Of a stretch of DNA of 31,912 bases, positions 7,250-14,417 are shown piece by piece. Origin of the DNA: Alphaproteobacteria bacterium (GTDB taxonomy: Bacteria; Pseudomonadota; Alphaproteobacteria; GCA-2731375); contig JASLMY010000024.1 of assembly GCA_030746295.1 (NCBI GenBank), positions 1 through 31,912 on the forward strand. The letters are read 5' to 3'. The translations under genes and the position numbers were made by a program. Numbering within the stretch: position 1 is the stretch's first letter; every line of letters begins with the position of its first letter. A model generated the notes under the pieces. That model saw only the letters and a program-made list of their open reading frames with translations, was not told the DNA's origin and ran no database searches.

Positions 7250-8125
7250 ATGATTTTCAGACGCATCGGCAAGGCCGTCGCCCTGCTGGCGGGCGTTCTT
7301 CTGGCAGCCGGCTGGCTCGCCGGCGGGGCCCTGGCCCAACAGGCGCCGAAGCGGGCGATCGCGAAGATCGCCGGCGACCTCTATCGCTTTCAGAACAACT
7401 TCCACTACTCCGTCTTTCTCGTCACCGCCGAGGGCGTGATCGCGACAGATCCGATCAACGCCGACGCGGCGGCCTGGCTGGAAGAGGAGATCCGCAAGCG
7501 CTTCGGCAAGGAGATCACCTACCTGGTCTTGAGCCACGACCATGCCGACCATTCCTCGGGCGGCGCGGTCTTCGCCGATACCGCCACCGTTGTCGCGCAC
7601 GAGGCCGCCAAGGCTACGATCGTCGGCGAGAAGCGGCCGACGGCGGTGCCCGAACTCACTTTCTCCGACCGCATGACCATCAGCCACGGCGGCAAGACGG
7701 TGGAGCTGATCCATCTCGGCCGCTCGCACTCCGACAACATGATCGTGATGCGCTTCCCCGAGGAGCGGGCGCTCTTCGCGGTCGACTTCATCTCCGTCAA
7801 GCGCCTGCCGTACAGAACTCTTTCGGACGCCTATTTCCCCGATTGGATCGCGGCGATCAAAGGGGTGGAGGCATTGGACTTCGACATCCTGGTGCCGGGC
7901 CACGGGCCGATGGGCACCAAGGCCGATGCGGCCGACCACCGCGGCTATCTGGAGGCGCTCTACCGGGCCGTCCTCGCGGCCGCGCGGGCCGGCCAATCGC
8001 TCGAGGAGATGAAGCGCTCGATCACCCTAGATGCCTATAAGGACTGGGGTCAGTACAAGGCCTGGCGCGAGCTCAACATCGAAGGAATGCTGAAGCAGGT
8101 GCAGATGCACCGCCGCGGCAACTGA
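7250..8125 (+). CDS. Exported metallo-beta-lactamase-fold hydrolase
   Basis: 291-residue protein with an N-terminal signal peptide: RR near the start, a hydrophobic run at about 8-28, and a probable ALA|QQ cleavage after residue 29. It is therefore likely periplasmic. The mature part is an MBL domain with the zinc motif HDHADH (96-101), His160 in GRSHSDN, Asp179 in FAVDF and His218 in VPGHGP, so the full dinuclear metal set is present. A C-terminal helical tail follows. It resembles the periplasmic MBL-fold proteins related to SoxH/quinoprotein-associated hydrolases more than classical beta-lactamases; the substrate is unknown. The ATG at 7250 is chosen because the signal peptide begins there and AAGGGGG lies upstream. 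Open frame extends further 5' without support. The next gene, metY-like, starts 96 bp downstream and is functionally unrelated. Confidence 0.88.
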   Translation: MIFRRIGKAVALLAGVLLAAGWLAGGALAQQAPKRAIAKIAGDLYRFQNNFHYSVFLVTAEGVIATDPINADAAAWLEEEIRKRFGKEITYLVLSHDHADHSSGGAVFADTATVVAHEAAKATIVGEKRPTAVPELTFSDRMTISHGGKTVELIHLGRSHSDNMIVMRFPEERALFAVDFISVKRLPYRTLSDAYFPDWIAAIKGVEALDFDILVPGHGPMGTKADAADHRGYLEALYRAVLAAARAGQSLEEMKRSITLDAYKDWGQYKAWRELNIEGMLKQVQMHRRGN

Positions 8126-8172
8126 TCGAAAGGGGGCCGGCCGCCGACGTCCCATCCGGGCTGTCGCTTCGT

Positions 8173-8216
8173 CTCGGCAAGGGCTACTAATAGGCCCTAG
8201 TCACTACAGCCGAGGA
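8173..8216 (+). promoter_or_regulatory. Nested inverted repeat overlapping the metY-like ribosome site
   Basis: Outer stem CTCGGC (8173-8178) / GCCGAG (8209-8214) and inner stem AGGGC (8180-8184) / GCCCT (8194-8198). The outer 3' arm overlaps the GAGGA Shine-Dalgarno (8212-8216) that sits 5 nt before the sulfhydrylase ATG. This could mask the ribosome site. It does not match the SAM-II sequence pattern I know. A TACTAA box (8185-8190) inside it could alternatively be a -10 element, in which case the full hairpin would not be transcribed. Confidence 0.35.
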
Positions 8217-8221
8217 CGATC

Positions 8222-9517
8222 ATGGCGACATCGAGATACTTGAGCCCGGAGACGCTCAGCCTGCACGCTGGCCAGAAGCCGGACCCCCTCTACGGCGCCC
8301 GCGCGGTGCCGATCTATCAGACCACTTCCTACGTCTTTCAGGACACCGACCATGCCGCCGCACTCTTCAATTTGGAGCGTGCCGGCCATGTCTACAGCCG
8401 GATTTCCAATCCGACCGTGGCGGTGCTGGAGGAACGCGTCGCCGCGTTGGAGGGCGGAGTTGGTGCCGTCTGCACCGCCAGCGGCCAGGCCGCTTTGCAT
8501 CTCGCCATCGCCACCCTGATGGGCCAAGGTGGCCACATCGTCTCCTCGGGCTCGATCTACGGCGGCAGCCACAACATGCTGAGCCACACGCTGCCGCGCT
8601 TCGGCATTACCACCACCTTCGTCGACCCGCGCGATCCGGCCGCGATCGCCGAGGCCATCCGGCCCGAGACCGGCCTCGTCTTCGCCGAGACCCTGGGCAA
8701 CCCGGGCCTGGAGGTGCCGAACCTGCCCGAGATCGCCGAGATCGCGCACAGCGAAGGCGTGCCGGTGATGATCGACAATACCTTCGCGACACCGATCCTG
8801 TTCCGCCCCTTCGAGCACGGCGCCGACTTGGTCATGCACTCGGCGACCAAGTTCCTGGGCGGCCACGGCGTCGCCATCGGCGGCGTCGTCGTCGACGGCG
8901 GCACCTTCGACTGGGAGGCCTCGGGCCGCTTTCCGACCCTGACCGAGCCCTATGACGGCTACCACGGCCTCGACTTCGCCGAGGAGTTCGGTCCCGGCGC
9001 CTTCATCATGCGGGCCCGGGCCGAGGGCATGCGCGACTTCGGCGCCTGCATGAACCCGACCAACGCCTTCTACATCCTGCAGGGCGTCGAGACCCTGCCG
9101 GTCCGGATGCAGCAGCACGTCGCCAACACGACCGAGATCGTCCACTTCCTCGACGGCCACGAGGCGGTGGCCTGGGTGACCCATCCCGATCTGCCGACAC
9201 ATCCCGACCACAACCTCGCCAAGGTGCTGTTGCCCGACGGTGCCGGCGCTATCTTCTCCTTCGGGATCAAAGGCGGGCGCGAGGCCGGGCGCCGCTTCAT
9301 CGAGAGCCTGGGCATCTTCTCGCACCTCGCCAACGTCGGTGACGCCAAGAGCCTGGTGATCCACCCCGCCAGCACCACGCACCAGCAGATGGACGCGGCG
9401 GCGCTGGAAGCGGCCGGCATCAGCGAGGACCTGGTGCGGCTTTCAATCGGGCTGGAGAATCCTGCGGACTTGAAGCAGGACCTGGGCATCGCGCTCAGAG
9501 CCTCACAGAAGGGTTGA
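8222..9517 (+). CDS. metY: O-acetylhomoserine aminocarboxypropyltransferase (sulfhydrylase)
   Basis: 431-residue PLP enzyme of the Cys/Met-metabolism fold-type I family, making homocysteine (or methionine) from O-acetylhomoserine and sulfide (or methanethiol) in the cytoplasm. The N-terminus has the family's ETLSLHAGQ, then [22 protein letters not shown] at about 58-79 and [12 protein letters not shown] at 109-120. [12 protein letters not shown] follows, and the PLP lysine is Lys210 in [10 protein letters not shown]. The C-terminus shows STTHQQM and a VRLSIGLEN segment. The length of about 430 and the loop after the PLP lysine favour MetY over the shorter MetZ/MetB forms. The ATG is preceded by GAGGA. 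The stop is 4 nt before the next ATG, so it forms an operon with the alpha/beta hydrolase. Confidence 0.93.
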   Translation: MATSRYLSPETLSLHAGQKPDPLYGARAVPIYQTTSYVFQDTDHAAALFNLERAGHVYSRISNPTVAVLEERVAALEGGVGAVCTASGQAALHLAIATLMGQGGHIVSSGSIYGGSHNMLSHTLPRFGITTTFVDPRDPAAIAEAIRPETGLVFAETLGNPGLEVPNLPEIAEIAHSEGVPVMIDNTFATPILFRPFEHGADLVMHSATKFLGGHGVAIGGVVVDGGTFDWEASGRFPTLTEPYDGYHGLDFAEEFGPGAFIMRARAEGMRDFGACMNPTNAFYILQGVETLPVRMQQHVANTTEIVHFLDGHEAVAWVTHPDLPTHPDHNLAKVLLPDGAGAIFSFGIKGGREAGRRFIESLGIFSHLANVGDAKSLVIHPASTTHQQMDAAALEAAGISEDLVRLSIGLENPADLKQDLGIALRASQKG

Positions 9518-9521
9518 AGCG

Positions 9522-10310
9522 ATGCAATTCGAAGTCGACGGCCAGGCCGTCTTCGCATCGACCGGCGGCAAGCCCTTCGATGCGGTCAAGCCGGCGATCA
9601 TCTTCGTCCATGGCGCCGCCCTCGATCACACGGTCTGGAAGCTGCAGACCCGCTATTTCGCCTGGCACGACAACAGCGTGCTGGCCATCGACTTGCCGGG
9701 GCACGGGCGTTCCGAAGGGGCGCCGCTGGAGACCGTGCCGGCGATGGCCGACTGGCTCGTGCGTTTCATGGACGCGGCCGGTCTCGAAGAGGCGGCGCTG
9801 GTCGGCCATTCGATGGGCGCGCTCATCGGCCTCGACTGCGCCGGCCGCCACGGCGACCGGGTCCGCGCCCTGGCGCTCTTGGGGCCCGGCTATCCGATGC
9901 GGGTCAACGATGCACTGATGAACGCCGCCCAGGCCAACGACGCGGACGCCTACGACATGATGAACGCCTGGGGCTTCGGCCGCCCGGCGCAGATCGGCCA
10001 GCACCGCGTGCCGGGGCTGTGGATGATGCGAGGCGGGCTTAGGCTCTGGAACCAGGCCAAGCCCGGGGTGCTGCACGCCGACTTGAAGGCCTGCCACGTT
10101 TACGACGGCGGCGAGGCGGCCGCCGCCGCCATCCGCTGTCCGACGCTGGCGGTGCTCGGCGATCAGGACATGATGGCGCCTCTGAAGCTCGCCCGGGCGA
10201 TCTCCGAGAGCATCGAGGGCGCGGACATCGTCGTCCTCGAAGGCTCCGGCCACATCATGATCGAGGAACAGCCCGACGAGACCCTCGATGCGCTGAGGCG
10301 ACTGCTCTAG
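9522..10310 (+). CDS. Alpha/beta-hydrolase fold protein
   Basis: 262-residue single-domain hydrolase with all catalytic elements: oxyanion HG at 30-31, nucleophile Ser97 in GHSMG, acid Asp216 in GDQDMMAP and His244 in GSGHIM. It lacks a signal peptide, so cytoplasmic. It starts 4 nt after the metY stop and is probably translationally coupled to it, which suggests an esterase or thioesterase role linked to acyl-homoserine or ester metabolism, though this is context only. The final 42 codons and stop region (10185-10315) recur as a broken copy at 11506-11636, after an unrelated gene. The stop is TAG at 10308-10310. Confidence 0.9.
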   Translation: MQFEVDGQAVFASTGGKPFDAVKPAIIFVHGAALDHTVWKLQTRYFAWHDNSVLAIDLPGHGRSEGAPLETVPAMADWLVRFMDAAGLEEAALVGHSMGALIGLDCAGRHGDRVRALALLGPGYPMRVNDALMNAAQANDADAYDMMNAWGFGRPAQIGQHRVPGLWMMRGGLRLWNQAKPGVLHADLKACHVYDGGEAAAAAIRCPTLAVLGDQDMMAPLKLARAISESIEGADIVVLEGSGHIMIEEQPDETLDALRRLL

Positions 10311-10315
10311 GGCCG
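10185..10315 (+). repeat. Direct repeat, copy A (3' end of the alpha/beta hydrolase)
   Basis: 131 bp, aligned without gaps to 11506-11636 at an offset of 1321 bp, with 11 differences (about 92% identity by hand count). It covers the last 41 codons and the stop of the hydrolase plus 5 bp beyond. Six of the differences are synonymous and four change an amino acid; one removes the stop in copy B. Confidence 0.9.
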
Positions 10316-10478
10316 GCTCTGATAGGCCGGATATGACTCACTTTCTCCGTCTGCGACTTCGGAAACGGTGCTGATCGCTATCCGATGCCGGCGTCTTTGA
10401 GAGCCGCATATGGAGGTCGCATACGGATTTCGGTGCTGCCGTTGCCGGGGGTTTGGGCGGCCTAACGACCGCACGCTC

Positions 10479-10509
10479 TTGACTGGGCTCCAATCCATGG
10501 AGAGCATTA
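10479..10509 (+). promoter_or_regulatory. Weak candidate promoter of the orphan membrane gene
   Basis: TTGACT (10479-10484) is followed 19 bp later by GCATTA (10504-10509) in the 268-bp gap before the membrane-protein gene. The -35 is good and the -10 is poor. The rest of the gap (10311-10478) shows no gene, terminator or clear repeat apart from the 5-bp end of the direct repeat. Confidence 0.25.
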
Positions 10510-10578
10510 CGGCTGGGGGCCATCGAATAACGCCGCATACTTAGGCCGAACGGATGGCAGCTTCGACAAGGAGACAAG

Positions 10579-11439
10579 ATGTCGGAGGCACGCTACTACC
10601 AGCCGTCGGGACACGTCGGCCTGGGCGGAGCGACGATCACCATTGCCGCTGCAATCGCAGCTCCGATCGTGCTCGGCTTTTGCTACGGCATCTGGATGTA
10701 TTACATCTACGCCGCCCTAACCTTCTGGGTGCCGCTGCTATATGGCGTTACGACCGGCATTGCCGTCGGCGCCGCCGCACGCGCCGCCAAGGTACGGGGC
10801 GCCGGGTTTGTCGCCCTCGCCGGCCTCGGCGGTGGACTGCTGGCGGTCTACTTCGGTTGGGTTGCCTGGCTCCTGGCCTGGAGCGATTTTGCATACATCT
10901 CCACCTTCTCCAGCTTTGGCATGTGGACGGCACTCGGCGAGGCGGCGGCCGAGGGCATCTGGTATTTCGACGAATTCGAGCTCGAGGGCGGTGCGCTCTA
11001 TTTCTGGTGGACAGTGGAGGCGCTACTTATCATCGGCTTCTCCGCCGCCACCGCATTCGCCATGGTCGAGGAAAGCAGCAACACCTTCTGTGAGGCCTGC
11101 GGCGATTGGGCAAAGAACGTCTACACGTCGCCGGAACTGAACGCGCTGGAGGACGAGGAGGATTTCAAGGCTCGGCTGGAGGCCGATCCCGAGAGTGCCC
11201 TCGCGGACTTCCGACCGGTGACCCCCAAAGTCCCCGGCGTCACCTTTCAGTTTGCCATCCAAGCCTGCGAAAAGTGCTGGAATTTCCTAGTCCTCGACGT
11301 CCGAAAGATCGAGCACTCCGAGGACAAGGAGGGAAATCAGAAGCGCAAGCAAAGCGATCTGGTCGACAATCTGTTGATCGACAAGCCGTTATTCGACCGG
11401 CTGGCGCGGAGCCTCGGCCAAACTACTGAAGAGGTATAG
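10579..11439 (+). CDS. Uncharacterised membrane protein with two CxxC pairs
   Basis: I do not recognise the family. The 286-residue protein begins MSEARYYQPSGHVGLGG and has four probable membrane helices at about 14-36, 40-66, 74-101 and 138-163. A cytoplasmic-looking C-terminal domain of about 120 residues follows, with CEAC (171-174) and CEKC (230-233). The two CxxC pairs, 55 residues apart, look like a split zinc-ribbon or a redox/metal site. A charged stretch rich in K, E and D (about 245-260) precedes the end. A good AAGGAG Shine-Dalgarno (10568-10573) supports the ATG. Aromatic and Trp content in the membrane part is high. The gene lies alone between the two copies of a direct repeat, so it may have been inserted or left behind by a duplication. 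It could be a membrane-anchored regulator or a transporter accessory factor; no function is assigned. Confidence 0.8.
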   Translation: MSEARYYQPSGHVGLGGATITIAAAIAAPIVLGFCYGIWMYYIYAALTFWVPLLYGVTTGIAVGAAARAAKVRGAGFVALAGLGGGLLAVYFGWVAWLLAWSDFAYISTFSSFGMWTALGEAAAEGIWYFDEFELEGGALYFWWTVEALLIIGFSAATAFAMVEESSNTFCEACGDWAKNVYTSPELNALEDEEDFKARLEADPESALADFRPVTPKVPGVTFQFAIQACEKCWNFLVLDVRKIEHSEDKEGNQKRKQSDLVDNLLIDKPLFDRLARSLGQTTEEV

Positions 11440-11505
11440 TGCTTCCGCCCTCGGCTCTTCGGCCCCCTATTCATGCATCGGGAGACCGCGGCCAACGCCT
11501 CCTGG

Positions 11506-11636
11506 AAGTTCGCCTGGGCGATCTCCGAAAGCATCGAGGGCGCGGACATCGTCGTCCTCGAAGGCTCGGGCCACATCACGATCGAGGAGCAGCCCTACGA
11601 GACCCTGGATGCGCTGAGGCGATTGCTTCAGGGCCG
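11506..11636 (+). pseudogene. Truncated alpha/beta-hydrolase 3' fragment (direct repeat copy B)
   Basis: Homologous in frame to residues 222-262 of the hydrolase at 9522-10310, including the catalytic-His segment EGSGHITIEEQP. The family stop is changed from TAG to CAG, so the frame reads on into unrelated sequence. There is no upstream two-thirds of the gene and no ribosome site. The mixture of synonymous third-position changes suggests the copy spent time as a coding sequence, in a paralog or in a transferred homolog, before being truncated. The surrounding bases 11440-11505 and 11637-11699 contain nothing I can name. Confidence 0.8.
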
Positions 11637-11699
11637 TCTTGTGCCGACTCGCACGACGTTATCGCGAGGAGGAGAAGCCGACGGTTTGCGGCGCCTAAG

Positions 11700-12542
11700 T
11701 CAATGTTTCTCCGGCGCCCAGCCATACGCCCTTGCGCAGGCGCCACCCATCAGCATTGCCCGATCACTTTCGCTCAGGCGGTCGGTGAGGCGGAACGGTT
11801 CGACGGCTTGTTCGTAGTTGACGACCGCGAAGGCGCGAGTCCAGTCGGTGCCCCACAGGCAGCGGTCGAGGCCCCAGGCGTCGAACACCCGAGCGAGCGG
11901 GTCCCAGATGTCCGGGTAGGGGTAGCCGGCGTGTGACAGCGTGCATGCCCCGCTGACCTTGATCACCACGTTCGGGCGGCGGGCGAGGTCGAGCACCTTC
12001 GGCAGGTCGGCCCAGGGCTCCGGCGGGGCCGGCGGCGTACGGGGCTGCACGATGCCCAGATGATCGATGATGAACCGGGTGTCGGGGTGGCGGTCGATGG
12101 TCGCCGTGCCCGCGTCGAGGTTGCCCCAGCAGAGCATGTTGACCGGGAAGTCGTGCCGCACGGCTTCGCGAAGTATCACGTCGATGTCGGCGGCGTCGGG
12201 GTCGCGCCCCGGCTCACCCGTCATCATGATGCGGATGCCGACCGTGCCCGGCGTTTTCTTCCACTCGGCGATTACATCGGCCACCGCGGGGTCGGACGGA
12301 TCGACCGGCTTGACGAGGCCAAAACGGCCGGGGTGGGCATTGCGCACCTCGACCGCATAACTGGCGTCGTATTGGTACATGGAAAAGGCGGAGATGAAGA
12401 TCGCGCCGTCGACGCCGACCGCATCCATCGCCGCCACCATCTCGTCGCCGGTGACGTGATCCGGCCAGTTCGGCACCGAGTGCCAGGGGCGATCCGGCGT
12501 GTTGGCGTCATAGGCGTGGACCTGGGAATCAATGATCGGCAT
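11700..12542 (-). CDS. Amidohydrolase-2 family metal-dependent hydrolase
   Basis: 280-residue TIM-barrel protein of the amidohydrolase-related (PF04909-type) family, which includes 2-pyrone-4,6-dicarboxylate lactonase and decarboxylases of the ACMSD type. The N-terminal strand carries DSQVHAY (Asp5, His9). The DHLG motif at 160-163 and the WGTDW motif with Asp233 near the C-terminus complete the usual metal and catalytic pattern. The canonical DxHxH is reduced to a single His, as in lactonase-type members. Likely a cytoplasmic lactonase or hydrolase of a catabolic intermediate; the substrate is unknown. The ATG at 12542 is chosen for the AGAGGAG ribosome site and the conserved MPIIDSQ start. 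It lies 103 bp downstream of an MBL-fold gene on the same strand, with a 15-bp palindrome between them. Confidence 0.87.
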   Translation of the reverse strand: MPIIDSQVHAYDANTPDRPWHSVPNWPDHVTGDEMVAAMDAVGVDGAIFISAFSMYQYDASYAVEVRNAHPGRFGLVKPVDPSDPAVADVIAEWKKTPGTVGIRIMMTGEPGRDPDAADIDVILREAVRHDFPVNMLCWGNLDAGTATIDRHPDTRFIIDHLGIVQPRTPPAPPEPWADLPKVLDLARRPNVVIKVSGACTLSHAGYPYPDIWDPLARVFDAWGLDRCLWGTDWTRAFAVVNYEQAVEPFRLTDRLSESDRAMLMGGACARAYGWAPEKH

Positions 12543-12559
12543 CGAGACGGCTCCTCTTC

Positions 12560-12574
12560 GCAAAACGGTTTTGC
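12560..12574. promoter_or_regulatory. Palindrome just upstream of the amidohydrolase gene
   Basis: GCAAAAC-G-GTTTTGC, a perfect 7-bp inverted repeat around a single base, ends about 18 nt upstream of the amidohydrolase start codon. Related TTGCAGTATTGCAGCAGTTTGC direct repeats continue to about 12592. The arrangement is operator-like. No regulator gene is adjacent. Confidence 0.4.
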
Positions 12575-12645
12575 AGTATTGCAGCAGTTTGCGGCGGTTG
12601 CGTCGAGCGGGGGGCCGTGATCCGAGACGAGGGAAATCGGCGGTC

Positions 12646-13524
12646 TCAGTCCTCGTCGATGAGGCGGTAGCCGAAGGCCTCGCCGTTGGTCACGATGTGG
12701 CCCATCGTGGGTGAGGCGAAGTGTGCCGGCGCCATCAGGGTGTCGGTGTCGGCGTAGCGCTCGATCAGCGCCCGGCGCGTGGTCGCCGACAGGGCCCGGT
12801 CCTCGCAGGCCCGGCTCGACCAGTCGGGCCGTACCAGCTGCAACGGGTGGTGGATGACGTCGCCGCTCAGCACCGCCGTATCGGCGCCCGAGCGGAGGTT
12901 CACGACGACGCTGCCGTCGGTGTGGCCGGGCGCCGGCTCGAACCAGATGCCCTCGCCGATCTGGTGGTCCATGTCGACCAGCACCGCCTGTCCCGCCTCC
13001 ATCACCGGCAGCACGCTGTCCTCGAAGACGTTGGGCACCGGCCCGTCGTTGCCGCTTTCATGCCGGCCCTCCCAGAGCTCGTACTCGGTGCGGGCGAAGA
13101 TGTACTTGGCGTTCGGGAAGGTCGGTACCCAGCGGCCGTCGACGAGGCGCGTGTTCCAGCCGGCGTGGTCGACGTGGAGGTGCGTGCAAAGAACGAAATC
13201 GACCTCTTCGGGCTGCACCCCGGCGGCGGCCAGGTCGGCGAGATAGGGGCCGTTCATCATGTGCCACTGCGGCCGGGCCGGCCTCGGCTTGTCGTTACCG
13301 ACGCAGGTGTCGACCAGGATGGTGTGGCGCGCGGTGCGGATGATGTAGGACTGGAAGGCGAAGATCAGCAGGCCCGATTCCGCCTCCATGTAGCGCGGGA
13401 TCATCCAATCCCGATTGGCCGCGACGATGTCCGGGTCGGCGTCGGGCAGGAACACCAGGGGATCGAAGATCGGCACCTCGCTCTCGATGACGCGACTGAT
13501 CTCGAACTCGCCAATGTTGTGCAT
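12646..13524 (-). CDS. Metallo-beta-lactamase-fold hydrolase (lactonase-like)
   Basis: 292-residue cytoplasmic MBL-fold enzyme without signal peptide. The metal motif HLHVDH is at 115-120, with His201 in APGHTDGS, Asp222 in LSGDVIHHP and His268 in APAHF. The THLHVDHAGWNT context, the loop before it and the total length resemble the AttM/AiiA-like and related lactonase subgroup of MBL proteins, but acyl-homoserine-lactone activity cannot be inferred. The ATG at 13524 has AAGGGAGG upstream; the frame is open further 5' without support. It is the first gene of a probable two-gene unit with the amidohydrolase and diverges from the isomerase-family gene across 119 bp, so the three may act on one ring-cleavage or lactone pathway. 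Confidence 0.87.
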   Translation of the reverse strand: MHNIGEFEISRVIESEVPIFDPLVFLPDADPDIVAANRDWMIPRYMEAESGLLIFAFQSYIIRTARHTILVDTCVGNDKPRPARPQWHMMNGPYLADLAAAGVQPEEVDFVLCTHLHVDHAGWNTRLVDGRWVPTFPNAKYIFARTEYELWEGRHESGNDGPVPNVFEDSVLPVMEAGQAVLVDMDHQIGEGIWFEPAPGHTDGSVVVNLRSGADTAVLSGDVIHHPLQLVRPDWSSRACEDRALSATTRRALIERYADTDTLMAPAHFASPTMGHIVTNGEAFGYRLIDED

Positions 13525-13643
13525 CTGGCCCTGGCCTCCCTTGCCACCGTCTGTCGATCGACGGTAGCACCGCGACCGAACAAGTGCGAGGGGCCGGGCT
13601 GGCGATTTGCAGCGCCTGCCTTGCGCCATTAAGCTCGTCCCTC

Positions 13644-14387
13644 ATGAGCCAGACACCCGAACGCGTCTATGGCGGCCGGGCTCGGATGAGCCTGGTCGTG
13701 CCATCCACCAACACCGTCGCCGAGACCGAGTTCTGGCGCATGGCGCCCGACGGCGTGACGGTGCACACCTCTCGCATGCCGTTCTTCTCGGAGCGCTACG
13801 ACAAGCCCTTCGACGAGATGGAGAGCCACGTGCCCCGGGTCTTCGACGAGGCCAACTCGGCCGAGCCCGACGTCATCGCCTATGGCTGCACGGCGAGCTC
13901 GGCCAAGGGCGACCCGCACGCCTACGAGGTGAAGTTGAGCGAGGAGGCCGGCAAGCCGACGGTGACCGCGGCCGGCGCATTGGTCGCAGCACTGGCGGCC
14001 TTCGGTGCCAAGCGGATCGCGCTCGTGACGCCATATCCGCCCGAGATCAACGCCAAGGAACGGGTCTTCTTCGCCGAGAACGGTATCGAGGTGGTCGAGG
14101 ACGAGAGCGTCATCGTCGACCAGAAGCAGCTTCAGGTGAAGAACATGAACCGGGTGCCGACCGAGACGCTGATCGAGCGGGCGGTGGCGTTGGGCTCGCG
14201 CCCGGATGTTGATGCGGTGGTGCTGAGCTGTTGCGACATGCCGGCGCTCGAGGCCATTCCTCGCATCGAAGAGGCTCTGGGCAAGCCGGTGACTTCGAGC
14301 ACGCAGGCGCTCTTCTGGCGCGCTGCCCGCACCGCCGGCATCGACGAGCCGATGGCGGGCCTGGGCCGGCTGCTCGCCGGCCATTGA
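13644..14387 (+). CDS. Maleate isomerase / Asp-Glu racemase superfamily protein
   Basis: 247-residue protein of the Asp/Glu racemase superfamily, closest in pattern to maleate cis-trans isomerase and arylmalonate decarboxylase. It contains VVPSTNTVAETEF (18-30), the first catalytic-cysteine motif YGCTASS (Cys82) and the second SCCDMPA (Cys196/Cys197). Both cysteines present favours an isomerase or racemase over arylmalonate decarboxylase, which keeps only the second. It would act on a small dicarboxylic acid in the cytoplasm. The ATG at 13644 is the best start, although the Shine-Dalgarno is weak. It diverges from the MBL-fold gene. A perfect 12-bp palindrome (GGTCGGCCGACC, 14391-14402) follows the stop in the 30-bp gap to the converging lipoprotein gene. 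Confidence 0.88.
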   Translation: MSQTPERVYGGRARMSLVVPSTNTVAETEFWRMAPDGVTVHTSRMPFFSERYDKPFDEMESHVPRVFDEANSAEPDVIAYGCTASSAKGDPHAYEVKLSEEAGKPTVTAAGALVAALAAFGAKRIALVTPYPPEINAKERVFFAENGIEVVEDESVIVDQKQLQVKNMNRVPTETLIERAVALGSRPDVDAVVLSCCDMPALEAIPRIEEALGKPVTSSTQALFWRAARTAGIDEPMAGLGRLLAGH

Positions 14388-14417
14388 GGAGGTCGGCCGA
14401 CCGCCCGCCGGGGCCGT

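Noticed and set aside
8126..8221. SAM-II riboswitch upstream of the sulfhydrylase
   Set aside because: The stem-loop and A-rich pseudoknot sequence of SAM-II are not seen, so only an unclassified hairpin is reported.
10316..11505. Insertion sequence or transposon between the direct repeats
   Set aside because: No transposase, integrase or terminal inverted repeats could be found, and the repeats are 131 bp of coding sequence, unlike a short target-site duplication.
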